From the NCBI RefSeq assembly GCF_944391105.1, contig NZ_CALXSK010000015.1, positions 1 to 64,000 on the forward strand: a DNA stretch of 64,000 nucleotides. The letters run 5' to 3'. Below, piece after piece: positions 26,452-35,072 of this stretch; within the stretch, counting starts at the first letter, position 1, and every line of letters starts with the position of its first letter. The translations under genes were made by a program, and so were the position numbers. The notes under the pieces are model-generated. The model was not told the origin of the DNA. It made no database searches and saw nothing but the letters and a program-made list of their open reading frames with translations. Origin of the DNA: an uncultured Victivallis sp. GTDB lineage: Bacteria > Verrucomicrobiota > Lentisphaeria > Victivallales > Victivallaceae.

Positions 26452-28214
26452 GTCGTCAACCGGAGTTCCTGCCCACCACCGGGGAGGAGATGGAACGGGC
26501 TGGGTATGAAGAACTTGACATCCTGCTCATCACGGGAGACTGTTACGTCGATCATCCCTCTTTCGGGGTTTCGATCATTGGGAGACTGCTGACCGACTGC
26601 GGTTACCGTGTCGGGCTCATCGCCCAGCCGGACTGGAAAAATCCGGAGTCGCTGACCGTCATGGGACGCCCGCGCATCGGCGTCGGCGTCACTTCCGGCA
26701 ACATGGATTCGATGGTGAACATCTATACCGTCGGCCGCCGCTTCCGCAAAGAGGACTGTTTCAGCGAAAACGGGGAAACCGGCAAACGGCCGCCGCATGC
26801 GCTCATCGTCTATGCGCAGATGGTCAAGCAGGTGTTCCCGGGGATTCCGGTTCAGCTCGGCGGGCTCGAGGCGAGTTTCCGCCGTATCGCGCATTACGAC
26901 TACTGGCAGGACAAGATCCGGCCGTCGGTTCTGCTCGACTCGAAAGCGGAGATCCTCGTCTACGGCATGGGCGAACGCCCGACGCCGGAGGTCTACCGCC
27001 GCTTCGCCGCGGGGGAGTCGCTCGCGGGAATCCGCGGTACCGCCCGGCTGCTCGGCAAAAAGGCCGCCGAGGCGTTCGACCCCGGCGACCGGTACTTGTT
27101 CCTGCCGAGCTATGAAGAGACGCTCGCCGACAAGGACGCGCTTATGCGCGCGACGATCATGGTCGAGCAGGAGATGAATTTTCAGTCCGGCCGAGGACTT
27201 CTCCAGAAATACGGAGACCGGCTGCTCGTGGTCGAACCGCCGCCCGAGCCGCTCAAGCCCGAAGAGCTCGACCGCGTCCATGAACTTCCCTACGCGCGGC
27301 GGCCGCATCCGAAATACAAGGGCAGAATCCCCGCCTTTGAGACGATCAAGGACTCGATTCAGGCCGTGCGCGGCTGCCCCGGCGGCTGCGCGTTCTGCGG
27401 GCTGGTGGTCCATCAGGGGCGGCATGTCATGAGCCGCAGCGAGGATTCGGTTCTGCGCGAACTCGACACGATCGCAAAATGTCCGAACTTCAAGGGAACC
27501 ATCAGCGACGTCGGCGGAGCGGCGGGCAACATCTACGGGAGCCGGTATGATCTTGAACGGTGTCGCAAGTGCCGCCGTTCGAGCTGCCTCTTCCCAGCGC
27601 CGTGCCCGAACTACGTCTGCACGGGTCTCGAGACGCTGCATCTGCTGCGCCGGATGCGCAAACACCCGAAAGTAAAGCATCTCTACATCAATTCCGGGAT
27701 CCGTCTCGACCTGGCGCTGCGCCAGCCGGAACTGCTGCGGGAGATCATTGCACACCACGTTTCGGGGCACATGAAAGTCGCGCCCGAGCATCTGCATCCG
27801 ACGGTTCTCAAGCTCATGCGCAAGAGCCCGGCCGAGGAGTTTTACAAATTCATGGAGGTGTTCGACCGCATCAGCAAAGAGTGCGGCAAGGAGCAGTATC
27901 TGATTCCGCTTTTCATCTCAAACTTCCCCGGCTGTACGGAAAAAGAGATGAAAACGGTCGACGACTTCCTCAACCGCCACAAGTGGAGTCTCCAGCAGGT
28001 GCAGGATTACATTCCGCTGCCGATGACGATGGGCGGGGCGATGTACTACACCGGCAAGGCGCCGGATGGGACGCCGATCCCGGTAAACCGGGGGCTGGCC
28101 GAACGGCGGCAGCAGATCGGCGTACTCAAGAAACGGCGCTCCGGCCCGTCGAAAGACCCGGCGGCGAACAAACGCTGCTGGGAGCGGCGCAAACCCGGTA
28201 AACAAAAGTCTTGA
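26448..28214 (+). CDS. ygiQ: YgiQ-family radical SAM protein
   Basis: 588 residues. An N-terminal UPF0313/B12-binding-like region (ELDILLITGDCYVDHPSFGV, GYRVGLIAQPDW, VTSGNMDSMVNIYT) precedes the radical SAM core with the CxxxCxxC cluster CPGGCAFC (C310, C314, C317), then ISDVGGAAGNIYG and a second cysteine group CRKCRRSSCLFPAPCPNYVC that could bind an auxiliary cluster. HVSGHMKVAPEHLHPTVLKL and LIPLFISNFPGC are hallmarks of the family. The reaction catalysed is unknown across the family. It is translationally coupled at both ends, with the exported protein before it and the phosphoesterase after it. Confidence 0.9.
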   Translation: MSRQPEFLPTTGEEMERAGYEELDILLITGDCYVDHPSFGVSIIGRLLTDCGYRVGLIAQPDWKNPESLTVMGRPRIGVGVTSGNMDSMVNIYTVGRRFRKEDCFSENGETGKRPPHALIVYAQMVKQVFPGIPVQLGGLEASFRRIAHYDYWQDKIRPSVLLDSKAEILVYGMGERPTPEVYRRFAAGESLAGIRGTARLLGKKAAEAFDPGDRYLFLPSYEETLADKDALMRATIMVEQEMNFQSGRGLLQKYGDRLLVVEPPPEPLKPEELDRVHELPYARRPHPKYKGRIPAFETIKDSIQAVRGCPGGCAFCGLVVHQGRHVMSRSEDSVLRELDTIAKCPNFKGTISDVGGAAGNIYGSRYDLERCRKCRRSSCLFPAPCPNYVCTGLETLHLLRRMRKHPKVKHLYINSGIRLDLALRQPELLREIIAHHVSGHMKVAPEHLHPTVLKLMRKSPAEEFYKFMEVFDRISKECGKEQYLIPLFISNFPGCTEKEMKTVDDFLNRHKWSLQQVQDYIPLPMTMGGAMYYTGKAPDGTPIPVNRGLAERRQQIGVLKKRRSGPSKDPAANKRCWERRKPGKQKS

Positions 28215-29119
28215 AACCAATGCCGAAGAAGCGGAGCAAACGGTGGTTTCTGCGCGGATTCCTCTGCGGAATCGCCCTGTTGCTTCTGCTCTTCTACGGT
28301 GGAATCGCCTACATGCGGTACGAGGCTGACTCGCTGACGGTAAACCGGTACGAGGCAATATCGGAAACATGGACGCTCCCGCCGCTGCGCATCGCAGTAG
28401 CCGCGGATTTCCACGTTAGAAACAAACCGGAAGCACTCGAACGTCTCGCAAAGATTGTGGATGCCATCAACGCCGAAAAGCCGGATCTGATTCTGCTGCC
28501 CGGGGATTTCGCCGCGGGATTGTTTCCGAGTCAGGCGGGAGATCCGCGGCGGATCGCGGAGGAGCTTTCCCGGCTGAAAGCGCCGCTCGGCGTCTATGCG
28601 GTTCTCGGCAACCACGATCACTGGCAGAAGGCGGAGCGATTCACAAAAGCGTTTGAAAAGGTGAAACTTCCGCTGCTCGAGAACCGTTCCGTCGTGCTCG
28701 AATTCGCGGGAAAACCGTTCCGTCTTGTCGGTGTAATCGACGGCTGGACTCAGGAGGAGCCGCCGTGGGCGGAGCTGCTGCCGGAAGAATCGATTCCGCG
28801 CATCGTCATGACCCACGGGCCCGACATCTTTGAAACTCTCCCGGAATCGACCGCGCTCGCGGTCGCGGGTCACACCCACGGCGGGCAGATCGTACTGCCG
28901 TTCGTTGGTCCGGTGTATGTTCCGTCGCGCCACGGCCGACGCTACGCCTCGGGTCTCATCACCGAGGGAAAGAACACCATCTTTGTCACGACCGGAACCG
29001 GCACGAGCAACGTTTCGCTGCGGCTGAACTGCCCGCCTGAAATCGCGATTCTCACGCTGAAAGGCGTTGCTCCGATTGTTCCGGAACCGACGGTGCGTTT
29101 GGCGGAGCCCACCCCCTGA
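28211..29119 (+). CDS. Membrane-anchored metallophosphoesterase (YkuE/YaeI-like)
   Basis: 302 residues if the TTG at 28211 (TTGA overlap with the ygiQ stop) is used; ATG at 28220 gives 299. An N-terminal basic stretch and one membrane helix (GFLCGIALLLLLFYGGIAYM) anchor the domain outside the cytoplasm. Calcineurin-like metal motifs are complete: ADFHV, GDFAAG, GNHDHW, MTHGP and GHTHGG. Homologues of this type hydrolyse phosphodiester or pyrophosphate bonds, some on lipid A precursors (UDP-2,3-diacylglucosamine). The substrate here is not determinable. A second phosphoesterase of the same superfamily, with more membrane helices, is at 61337. Confidence 0.85.
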   Translation: MKPMPKKRSKRWFLRGFLCGIALLLLLFYGGIAYMRYEADSLTVNRYEAISETWTLPPLRIAVAADFHVRNKPEALERLAKIVDAINAEKPDLILLPGDFAAGLFPSQAGDPRRIAEELSRLKAPLGVYAVLGNHDHWQKAERFTKAFEKVKLPLLENRSVVLEFAGKPFRLVGVIDGWTQEEPPWAELLPEESIPRIVMTHGPDIFETLPESTALAVAGHTHGGQIVLPFVGPVYVPSRHGRRYASGLITEGKNTIFVTTGTGTSNVSLRLNCPPEIAILTLKGVAPIVPEPTVRLAEPTP

Positions 29120-29185
29120 ATTGCCCGGATTTCGCTCTTTCTCCGTCAAAACCCCTCTTTTTTTCATTTTTTTTTGCTTTCCCTC

Positions 29186-29214
29186 TTGACTTTTTTCATG
29201 AAATCGGTCATAAT
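29186..29214 (+). promoter_or_regulatory. Promoter of the second regulator-pseudopilin-glycosidase set
   Basis: TTGACT (29186-29191), 17 bp, CATAAT (29209-29214), in an AT-rich region with several T-runs (29157-29181). Confidence 0.6.
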
Positions 29215-29223
29215 ATACGGCAG

Positions 29224-29263
29224 AAATTATATCAATATATTACTTTTCAAGAAAAATTATATC
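29224..29263 (+). promoter_or_regulatory. Paired candidate operators
   Basis: The 10-mer AAATTATATC occurs at 29224-29233 and again at 29254-29263, 30 bp apart (about three helical turns on the same DNA face), between the -10 box and the regulator ATG. This position suits autorepression by the GntR/LacI protein encoded next. Confidence 0.35.
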
Positions 29264-29268
29264 GACCA

Positions 29269-30381
29269 ATGGAGCAACAGGCAATCAGCAAATATGACCG
29301 GATCAAAGCGTTTCTGATGGAGGAGGCGCTGAAGCCGGAGTCGCGGTTGAAGATGCCGACCGTACAGGAATTGATGCGGAAATTCGGGGCATCGCAGTCG
29401 CCGGTGACGCGGGCGATCCGGGATCTGGAACACGAGGGGGTCGTCCGCTGCCGGCGGGGATCGGGGATGGTCAGCTGCAGCGCGGCGGCCCGGGAGGAGA
29501 ATTTTCCTGAGGAAATGGAGGAGTCGGATACCACGGTGCTGTTTCTGCGGACGGACTACTTTGCGGAATCGCTCTGGAACATGGAGCACACGATTCTCAC
29601 GTACGCGCGGCAGAACAAGATCTCAATCATCAACTACCGGATGGGGGAAGAGGCGGACATTCCGGCGATCATCGAGCAGGTGAAGAAATCGCGTTCGCCC
29701 TCAGGAATCGTGATGAACTCAAATCCGGGGATGAAATCCGACAAACTGATCCGTTATTTGAATCATCTGCCGTTTCCGGTTGTGATGATCAACAGCAGCA
29801 ATCTCTTTGAGAACGCGGCAGAAAACGTGACCATATTGTTGCCCAACTCGGAACAGGCGGGCCGACTCTGCATCGAGGCACTGGCGCGGGCGGGTCACAG
29901 GAAAGTCGGCTACATCCGGAACGAACCGGAAAGCGATTTGACACGTCTACGCTTTGAGGGGATCTGCGCTGCGGCGGAAGAGTTCGGAGTCAGTGTAACT
30001 CATTTTCCTGCAACAATCAAATCATGGGAGAATTCGGCACAGGCTGCGGAAAAGATTACGCAAGCGCGTCTCGATGAGATCCGTTCGCTCGGGCTGACCG
30101 CGCTTATTTATTTCAGCGGGATGGGAGCAGTGGCGGGGAGACGGGTGCTTCAGCTTGCGGGCTTCCGGATTCCGGAAGACATCAGCGTGGTCAGCGAGGA
30201 CGACGGCAGCATCATGGAGCAGCTCTACCCTGCGGGCAGCATCGTGGTCGGTGAATATTTGCAGCCATGCCGCGATGCACTGGACATTATTCTCGGGATA
30301 ATCCCCTCCCCCGGAACCAAATTTTATCCATATCGCTATATCGAACGGGAATCCGTCAAAACCATAACCCCCAAGGCATGA
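29269..30381 (+). CDS. GntR/LacI hybrid transcriptional regulator
   Basis: 370 residues. The winged helix spans about 1-72 ([52 protein letters not shown]). A LacI-type periplasmic-binding-protein fold follows from about 90 ([78 protein letters not shown]). No Shine-Dalgarno sequence is evident before the ATG. It heads a co-directional set with a pseudopilin 11 nt downstream and a secreted glycosidase after that, the same order as at 2802-75. Expected to sense a sugar and control its own unit. Confidence 0.87.
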   Translation: MEQQAISKYDRIKAFLMEEALKPESRLKMPTVQELMRKFGASQSPVTRAIRDLEHEGVVRCRRGSGMVSCSAAAREENFPEEMEESDTTVLFLRTDYFAESLWNMEHTILTYARQNKISIINYRMGEEADIPAIIEQVKKSRSPSGIVMNSNPGMKSDKLIRYLNHLPFPVVMINSSNLFENAAENVTILLPNSEQAGRLCIEALARAGHRKVGYIRNEPESDLTRLRFEGICAAAEEFGVSVTHFPATIKSWENSAQAAEKITQARLDEIRSLGLTALIYFSGMGAVAGRRVLQLAGFRIPEDISVVSEDDGSIMEQLYPAGSIVVGEYLQPCRDALDIILGIIPSPGTKFYPYRYIERESVKTITPKA

Positions 30382-30392
30382 AAGGAAAACAT

Positions 30393-31106
30393 ATGAAACG
30401 GACATTCACATTGATCGAATTGCTGGTTGTGATAGCGATCATCGCCATCCTCGCCTCGATGCTTCTCCCTGCCCTGAATCAGGCCAGGGCACGAGCCCAA
30501 AGCTCAGCGTGTCAGAACAATCTCGCCCAGCTTCTCCGTGCTCAGCAGTTTTATTCGATGGACAGTCGCGATTTCATGGTTTTCACTTCACATCAGAACG
30601 GATGGACTTCATACTGGATGTGGCTCCTGAAGGAACACTCCAAGTACGCGCCGGAGGACTCGCTCTATTTATGCCCCTCCAATCCCAATTCACAAACGTA
30701 TAACGACTGGAACAATTATGGAATGTGGCGGCCGGGTGGCGTCAACGGGATGGGTTACGGAGACAAAATCTGGATCGACAACAAGGCAGAACTCGGCAAC
30801 TTCGTTGTAATTCAGAACAATCCGGAATTCATCGGTTATCGTGTAACCGGGATGAAACAGCCGAGCAACCTCATTCTCATTTCAGATTCCGCCGAACCCC
30901 TCCCTTCCGGCAGACAGATTGCATACTGGTCATCACAGGAATACCTTGATGGCAACAAGGGAATTCACACGCTGCACAACGAAAAGGCAAACTGTTCATT
31001 TGCCGATGGTCATGTTGCCTCGCTGTCGGCAGGCGAACTGCGTAATACCGGGCTAAAAATCAAAGTTACCTACTCTCAAAACTACACTCCCAAAACCATC
31101 GAATAA
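30393..31106 (+). CDS. Prepilin-like protein (pseudopilin N-terminus, DUF1559-like C-terminus)
   Basis: 237 residues from the ATG at 30393 (AAAGGAAAAC upstream); the frame is open further upstream inside the regulator gene. The N-terminus [20 protein letters not shown] carries the prepilin motif with Thr instead of Gly before Phe, and Glu at +5. Two short Cys-containing stretches ([25 protein letters not shown]) and the closing [17 protein letters not shown] place it in the Lentisphaerota/Planctomycetota H-x-DG pseudopilin family. It shares N-terminal 30-residue near-identity with the protein at 984-1655 but little beyond, so the C-terminal domain is the variable part. No pilus or type II secretion genes are nearby. 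Confidence 0.87.
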   Translation: MKRTFTLIELLVVIAIIAILASMLLPALNQARARAQSSACQNNLAQLLRAQQFYSMDSRDFMVFTSHQNGWTSYWMWLLKEHSKYAPEDSLYLCPSNPNSQTYNDWNNYGMWRPGGVNGMGYGDKIWIDNKAELGNFVVIQNNPEFIGYRVTGMKQPSNLILISDSAEPLPSGRQIAYWSSQEYLDGNKGIHTLHNEKANCSFADGHVASLSAGELRNTGLKIKVTYSQNYTPKTIE

Positions 31107-31122
31107 CAACATGGAGGAAATC

Positions 31123-33000
31123 TTGAAAAACTTGACTGCATCACTACTGTTTTTCATCGGATTCAATGGTCTGGTCGGATTCGCCGCATCTCCGGGCACG
31201 ACCGATTCGCCATACGGGGCCTGCGCCCATCTGAACCGCTGGGAGTTCCCCGAAATGAAACAGGAACTCAGAATGATGAAGGAGGCCGGGATCGGCCTCG
31301 ACCGCACTGACCTCGACTGGGCGCAGGTCGAACCGGACAAGGGGAAATGGAACTTTTCCCGCTGGGATGCGGTATTGGACGCAGCTGAACAGAACGGAAT
31401 CACGATTCTGCCGATTCTCGCCGGAATCCAGCCGAAATGGGGATCGCCGCTGACCGCCCACATGGACGAGTGGAAGAACTACATCACCACCGTCGTCAAC
31501 CGGTACAAGGGGCGGATCGGCTACTGGGAAGTCGTCAATGAGCCGGATCTCGCGGAATTCTCGGACGGGCACGCCCGCTATACGAAATTCCTGAAGGAGA
31601 GTTACGACTGCATCAAAGCCGCCGATCCCGACGCGATCGTTACGAACGGTGGACTCGCGGATATGAACAAGGTTCCGGAATTCCTGAAACTCGCGCCGAA
31701 AGATTCGTTCGATGTGCTGAACGTCCACCGTTATTACTGGCAGGATTACCCCGAGGGGGAGCTGCAACTGCTGCTGCGCAATATCAAAACAGCGATGAAG
31801 GAAAATGGCCACGCGGATAAACCTCTCTGGCTCACAGAAATCGGTTATTCAACCGCTCCGGCTCCAGACCTGACGGAAATCCTGGGCTATGCGCTCAAAA
31901 AAATTAAACTCGACGACCCGTCGCTGCCGGTCGTGCTGATCGACGATCCCGATTATCTCTACTCGACGGAATGCGTGAATCTCGATCTCGGCAGTCTTTT
32001 CCGGGAAAAGCGCACGTTTCACCGCATCGCACTCAAGGAACTTGCGAAGCTCAATCCGAAAAAGTACCCGCTGCTGCTGCTGCCGATGAACGAGGGATAT
32101 CCGTCCGCCTTCCACGAACCGCTGGTCAACTATCTGAAAAAGGGAGGAACGGTCATCTTCCCGGGAGGGGGCATTCCGTTCTACTTCAACCGGGTGCGTC
32201 TTGCGGACGGTTCCATCGAAAACCAGGGGGCTTCTGACAAAATCCACAGGGACCTCCACATTGGATGGGACGCGTGGTGGATGAATCCTCAGGCGCCGAG
32301 ATCGACCACCGTGGTCGAACCGGCAGCTGATGTGAAAGGAATCCCCCTGCCCGAAAAGGGCGTAAGCCGCTACCTCAGTGACAAAAATCTGAAACCCGGC
32401 GACGAACTCATCCCGATCGTGACCGCGTTCTCGAAGGATCGTTCCTGGTCGGCGCCTGCCGCCGCGATCTATCGATTCAACAGCGACCTCAAAGGAAATC
32501 TAATCGCATTTACCTGGATGGATTGTTCACACCGCACTTCCCTTGAGTGGCAGGGGAGACTTCTTCCACGCATCTATCTGCTCGCCTTCAGCGCGGGAGT
32601 TGATAAGGTTTTCACCTACAGTTTCCGTTCAATGGAGCAGTATTTCCCAACTGGACGCGAAGGACATTTTGGACTACTCAGGACCGACCTGACGCCCAAA
32701 CCGGCTTATACGGCCTATGCGACGTTGATCCGGATGCGCCCAGCCGGCTCCCGCCAGACAGGATTCACGACTGCAAACGGGATCTATACCGCATCGTGGC
32801 AGAAGCCGGACGGAACTCCGGTCACCGCAGTCTGGACGGTCGCGCATCCGAAACTGGTCACACTGAAAACCACAGGAAAACTCCTGTCGGCCTGCGATCA
32901 TCTCGGCAAATCCAGTTCGCCCGAAATCGTTCCGGACGGCATCCGCCTGACCGCAGGGCCCGGCATCACTTATCTGGAAGGGGTCCGGCTTTCCAAATGA
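31123..33000 (+). CDS. Secreted clan GH-A glycosidase with a domain inserted in the barrel
   Basis: 625 residues from the TTG at 31123, which has GGAGG five bases upstream and begins directly with a signal peptide (KNLTASLLFFIGFNGLVGFA); an ATG at 31111 overlaps that ribosome site. The TIM barrel shows GIGLDRTDLDWAQVEPDKGK, then YWEVVNEPDLAEF (acid/base E140) and PLWLTEIGYST (nucleophile E239), as in GH39/GH42/GH5-like enzymes. After E239 a Rossmann-like segment (VVLIDDPDYLYSTE, YPLLLLPMNEGYP, YLKKGGTVIFPGGGIPFYF) interrupts the barrel, which is completed later (AGVDKVFTYSFRSM, LLRTDLTPKPAYTAYATLIR). A C-terminal beta domain follows. The precise family and substrate are uncertain. Third gene of the cassette with regulator and pseudopilin. 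Confidence 0.8.
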   Translation: MKNLTASLLFFIGFNGLVGFAASPGTTDSPYGACAHLNRWEFPEMKQELRMMKEAGIGLDRTDLDWAQVEPDKGKWNFSRWDAVLDAAEQNGITILPILAGIQPKWGSPLTAHMDEWKNYITTVVNRYKGRIGYWEVVNEPDLAEFSDGHARYTKFLKESYDCIKAADPDAIVTNGGLADMNKVPEFLKLAPKDSFDVLNVHRYYWQDYPEGELQLLLRNIKTAMKENGHADKPLWLTEIGYSTAPAPDLTEILGYALKKIKLDDPSLPVVLIDDPDYLYSTECVNLDLGSLFREKRTFHRIALKELAKLNPKKYPLLLLPMNEGYPSAFHEPLVNYLKKGGTVIFPGGGIPFYFNRVRLADGSIENQGASDKIHRDLHIGWDAWWMNPQAPRSTTVVEPAADVKGIPLPEKGVSRYLSDKNLKPGDELIPIVTAFSKDRSWSAPAAAIYRFNSDLKGNLIAFTWMDCSHRTSLEWQGRLLPRIYLLAFSAGVDKVFTYSFRSMEQYFPTGREGHFGLLRTDLTPKPAYTAYATLIRMRPAGSRQTGFTTANGIYTASWQKPDGTPVTAVWTVAHPKLVTLKTTGKLLSACDHLGKSSSPEIVPDGIRLTAGPGITYLEGVRLSK

Positions 33001-33011
33001 TCTTTTCCCCC

Positions 33012-33039
33012 CCCGATTCCCGGAATTCCGGGAATCGGG
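33012..33039. terminator. Perfect 28-bp palindrome, probable terminator
   Basis: CCCGATTCCCGGAA followed by its exact reverse complement, then TTATTT and a later T-run. It lies 11 nt after the glycosidase stop and directly abuts the stop codon of the convergent gene (33040), so it may serve both. Confidence 0.6.
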
Positions 33040-34422
33040 TTATTTCGCTTTTTCTCCCCGGCGGCTCCAGACCGGAAGGTCGCCGCGGCGGTTCGTGCGG
33101 GTGGAACCGAAGGTCGCCGCAGCAGGGTCGCCGCCATCGTAGACGCGAAATCCGTTGAATGTTTCCGTCGTCCCGTCCGGGAGAAGCCGCACGAGCCGAC
33201 CCGATTCCAGCTTCAGCGGGTCGCCCGTGAACGGATTGCGCGGAACTTCCGGCAGATACTCCGGAACCAGCTCTTCGAGCGTCGCGGGCGGGTGCCCGTG
33301 ATCCCGCAGAAACCGTTCCGCCGCCAGCCCCGCGCGCAACGTCCTCTGCCGCGCGTACATCAGCTGAACCCCGAGAAAAATCTCCCCCCACGAACACTTC
33401 AGCTGCGATATGACCGGATGCCACCTGTTCTTCCGGTCATCGATGAGTTTCGTCGCAATGTCCTGCAATTCCGCCCGGTTCTTCGCAATCTCCTTCTCCG
33501 CCGTCACTCTCGGATAAATCCGGCGATAAACCTCGAGCCCGTATGCGGCATCGAGCCGAACCACGGGCCGGAAGAGCGGCCAGCACCAACGGATCACCTT
33601 CTGTCGCAACGAGGTATCCGGAACGCTCTCCCGGATCAGATCCGGGTTCATTCCGATTTCGGTGAAAAAGGTCAATTCGTATTCAAAGGCGGGGAGAAGG
33701 CGCCTGCGGAACCTCTCTTCGGTCTCGGCCGACGCGACTTCCCATCGTTTCAACCGTTCCGGGCTGAAATCGGCGACCGTACCCTCCGCGGCGGAGTTGT
33801 ACAAAATGTCGAGCCGAATATTCTCGATTCTCATCGCAAAAAGCCAGCTGCTGAAAGAAAAATCCTCCAGCAGATCATCCCGCAGCCGGGCAGTGAGGTC
33901 AAAGAGCCGCGCCGCCTCCTCCGTTTGCCCCTCTTTCCTCAGCAGCCGGATCCGACCGGCATTGACCCGCGTCCACGCGAGACAAAAGAACAACTCCGGA
34001 AGCTGCTGCAGGAAAGCCGCTTCTCCCTCGAACATCCGGGCGAAACCGATCCGGGGATTCCGATCGAGAAACGCGTCGGCTTCCTTGAGAAGAGCCGCCT
34101 CCCCTGCGACCAATGCGGCGGAATCCTGCTCCGGAGTCCCGGGCGGAGAGTATTTCGATTCCGCCGTCTGCATCGCTTCGCCGAGCCGGGTGAATTCGGC
34201 GAGAACCGCCTCCGGCGACGGAGCGTACCGTTCCCGGAAGTCCGGGAGACGGCAGGAAATTCCCTCGCGTTCGATGCGCTGTATCGCCGAAGCGAGTCTG
34301 ATCCGGGAATACGCGTCGAACGCGACCCATGCCAGCACCGGGATCAGACAGAAAATCACACTGCCCGTCAATGCCGGGTTTCGCCGGCAAAACTGTTTCA
34401 GTGCAGCAGGAAAATTCTTCAT
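33040..34422 (-). CDS. Membrane-anchored protein with pseudopilin-like C-terminal domain (paralogue 1)
   Basis: 460 residues from the ATG at 34422. A single N-terminal helix (TGSVIFCLIPVLAWVAFDAY) is followed by RIEREGISCRLPDF and a long alpha-helical region. The C-terminal domain (RAGLAAERFLRDHGHPPATL, EELVPEYLPEVPRNPFTGDP) is shared with the protein at 35073 at near identity and with the 660-residue protein at 4657. This domain resembles the globular part of GspG pseudopilins, but the final VYSVGADG motif is replaced by FRVYDGGDPAAATFG. Function unknown. It lies on the far side of lepB from its paralogue, both read leftward, suggesting tandem duplication around lepB. Confidence 0.7.
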   Translation of the reverse strand: MKNFPAALKQFCRRNPALTGSVIFCLIPVLAWVAFDAYSRIRLASAIQRIEREGISCRLPDFRERYAPSPEAVLAEFTRLGEAMQTAESKYSPPGTPEQDSAALVAGEAALLKEADAFLDRNPRIGFARMFEGEAAFLQQLPELFFCLAWTRVNAGRIRLLRKEGQTEEAARLFDLTARLRDDLLEDFSFSSWLFAMRIENIRLDILYNSAAEGTVADFSPERLKRWEVASAETEERFRRRLLPAFEYELTFFTEIGMNPDLIRESVPDTSLRQKVIRWCWPLFRPVVRLDAAYGLEVYRRIYPRVTAEKEIAKNRAELQDIATKLIDDRKNRWHPVISQLKCSWGEIFLGVQLMYARQRTLRAGLAAERFLRDHGHPPATLEELVPEYLPEVPRNPFTGDPLKLESGRLVRLLPDGTTETFNGFRVYDGGDPAAATFGSTRTNRRGDLPVWSRRGEKAK

Positions 34423-34543
34423 TGCGTCTCTCATCACGATAACACAGCTTTTTTCATTATCTTACTCTAAACCAGTTTTGATTGGAATCCAGTTAAAAAA
34501 TGATTTATTTTCCACAAAATACAGGAAAACAGAGAGAAAACAG

Positions 34544-34572
34544 TTGCACTTTTCCGGCAAACGGGTTATCGT
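34544..34572 (+). promoter_or_regulatory. lepB promoter, apparently leaderless
   Basis: TTGCAC (34544-34549), 17 bp, TATCGT (34567-34572), then exactly 8 nt to the ATG at 34581. No Shine-Dalgarno sequence. Confidence 0.55.
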
Positions 34573-34580
34573 TAACCATC

Positions 34581-35072
34581 ATGAATAAACGAAACAAACG
34601 ACTGCTGATTCTTGCCGCACTGGGGGTTCTTCTGATCGGAAGCGCCGCACTCTGCCCGTATCGCCTGATCATCGTGAGCGGTGACTCGATGACGCCGACT
34701 TACCACAGCGGGCAGCTTCTCTTCGGAAAAAAGCAGATATTCTGCCGCGACGAACCGTTCCGACGCGGCGAAGTCGTGCTCTTCCGGCACCATGGCGAAA
34801 CCTGTCTCAAACGGATCTACGCGCTCCCCGGCGACGAGGTTGTGATCTTCCGGCTCGACGAGGGGTTCAATCTGCTGGTTCAGGCGGGGGAGTATATGCG
34901 CTACTACCGGCTGGTCGAAGAGATCGGTTCGGCGCGGATCGACCGCTTCGACGTGCCGGAGGGGGAACTCTTTCTGCTCGGCGACGCGCCGCAGCTTTCT
35001 CTCGACAGCCGCGATTTCGGGCCGGTGCCGCAGAGCGCCGTCCTCGCCCGGATTCCCGGCTCCGAACGGTGA
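34581..35072 (+). CDS. lepB: Signal peptidase I (short form)
   Basis: 163 residues, at the short end for the family. One N-terminal membrane helix (8-28), then the catalytic SGDSMTPT (S36) and the general-base lysine in CLKRIYALPGDEV (K77). The last conserved box is GDAPQLSLDSRDFGPVP, where the usual Asn of GDN is Ala. It removes signal peptides from exported proteins at the outer face of the inner membrane. It stands alone between two paralogous leftward genes and ends exactly one base before the stop codon of the second. A dedicated substrate among its neighbours is possible, but so is general secretion. Confidence 0.88.
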   Translation: MNKRNKRLLILAALGVLLIGSAALCPYRLIIVSGDSMTPTYHSGQLLFGKKQIFCRDEPFRRGEVVLFRHHGETCLKRIYALPGDEVVIFRLDEGFNLLVQAGEYMRYYRLVEEIGSARIDRFDVPEGELFLLGDAPQLSLDSRDFGPVPQSAVLARIPGSER

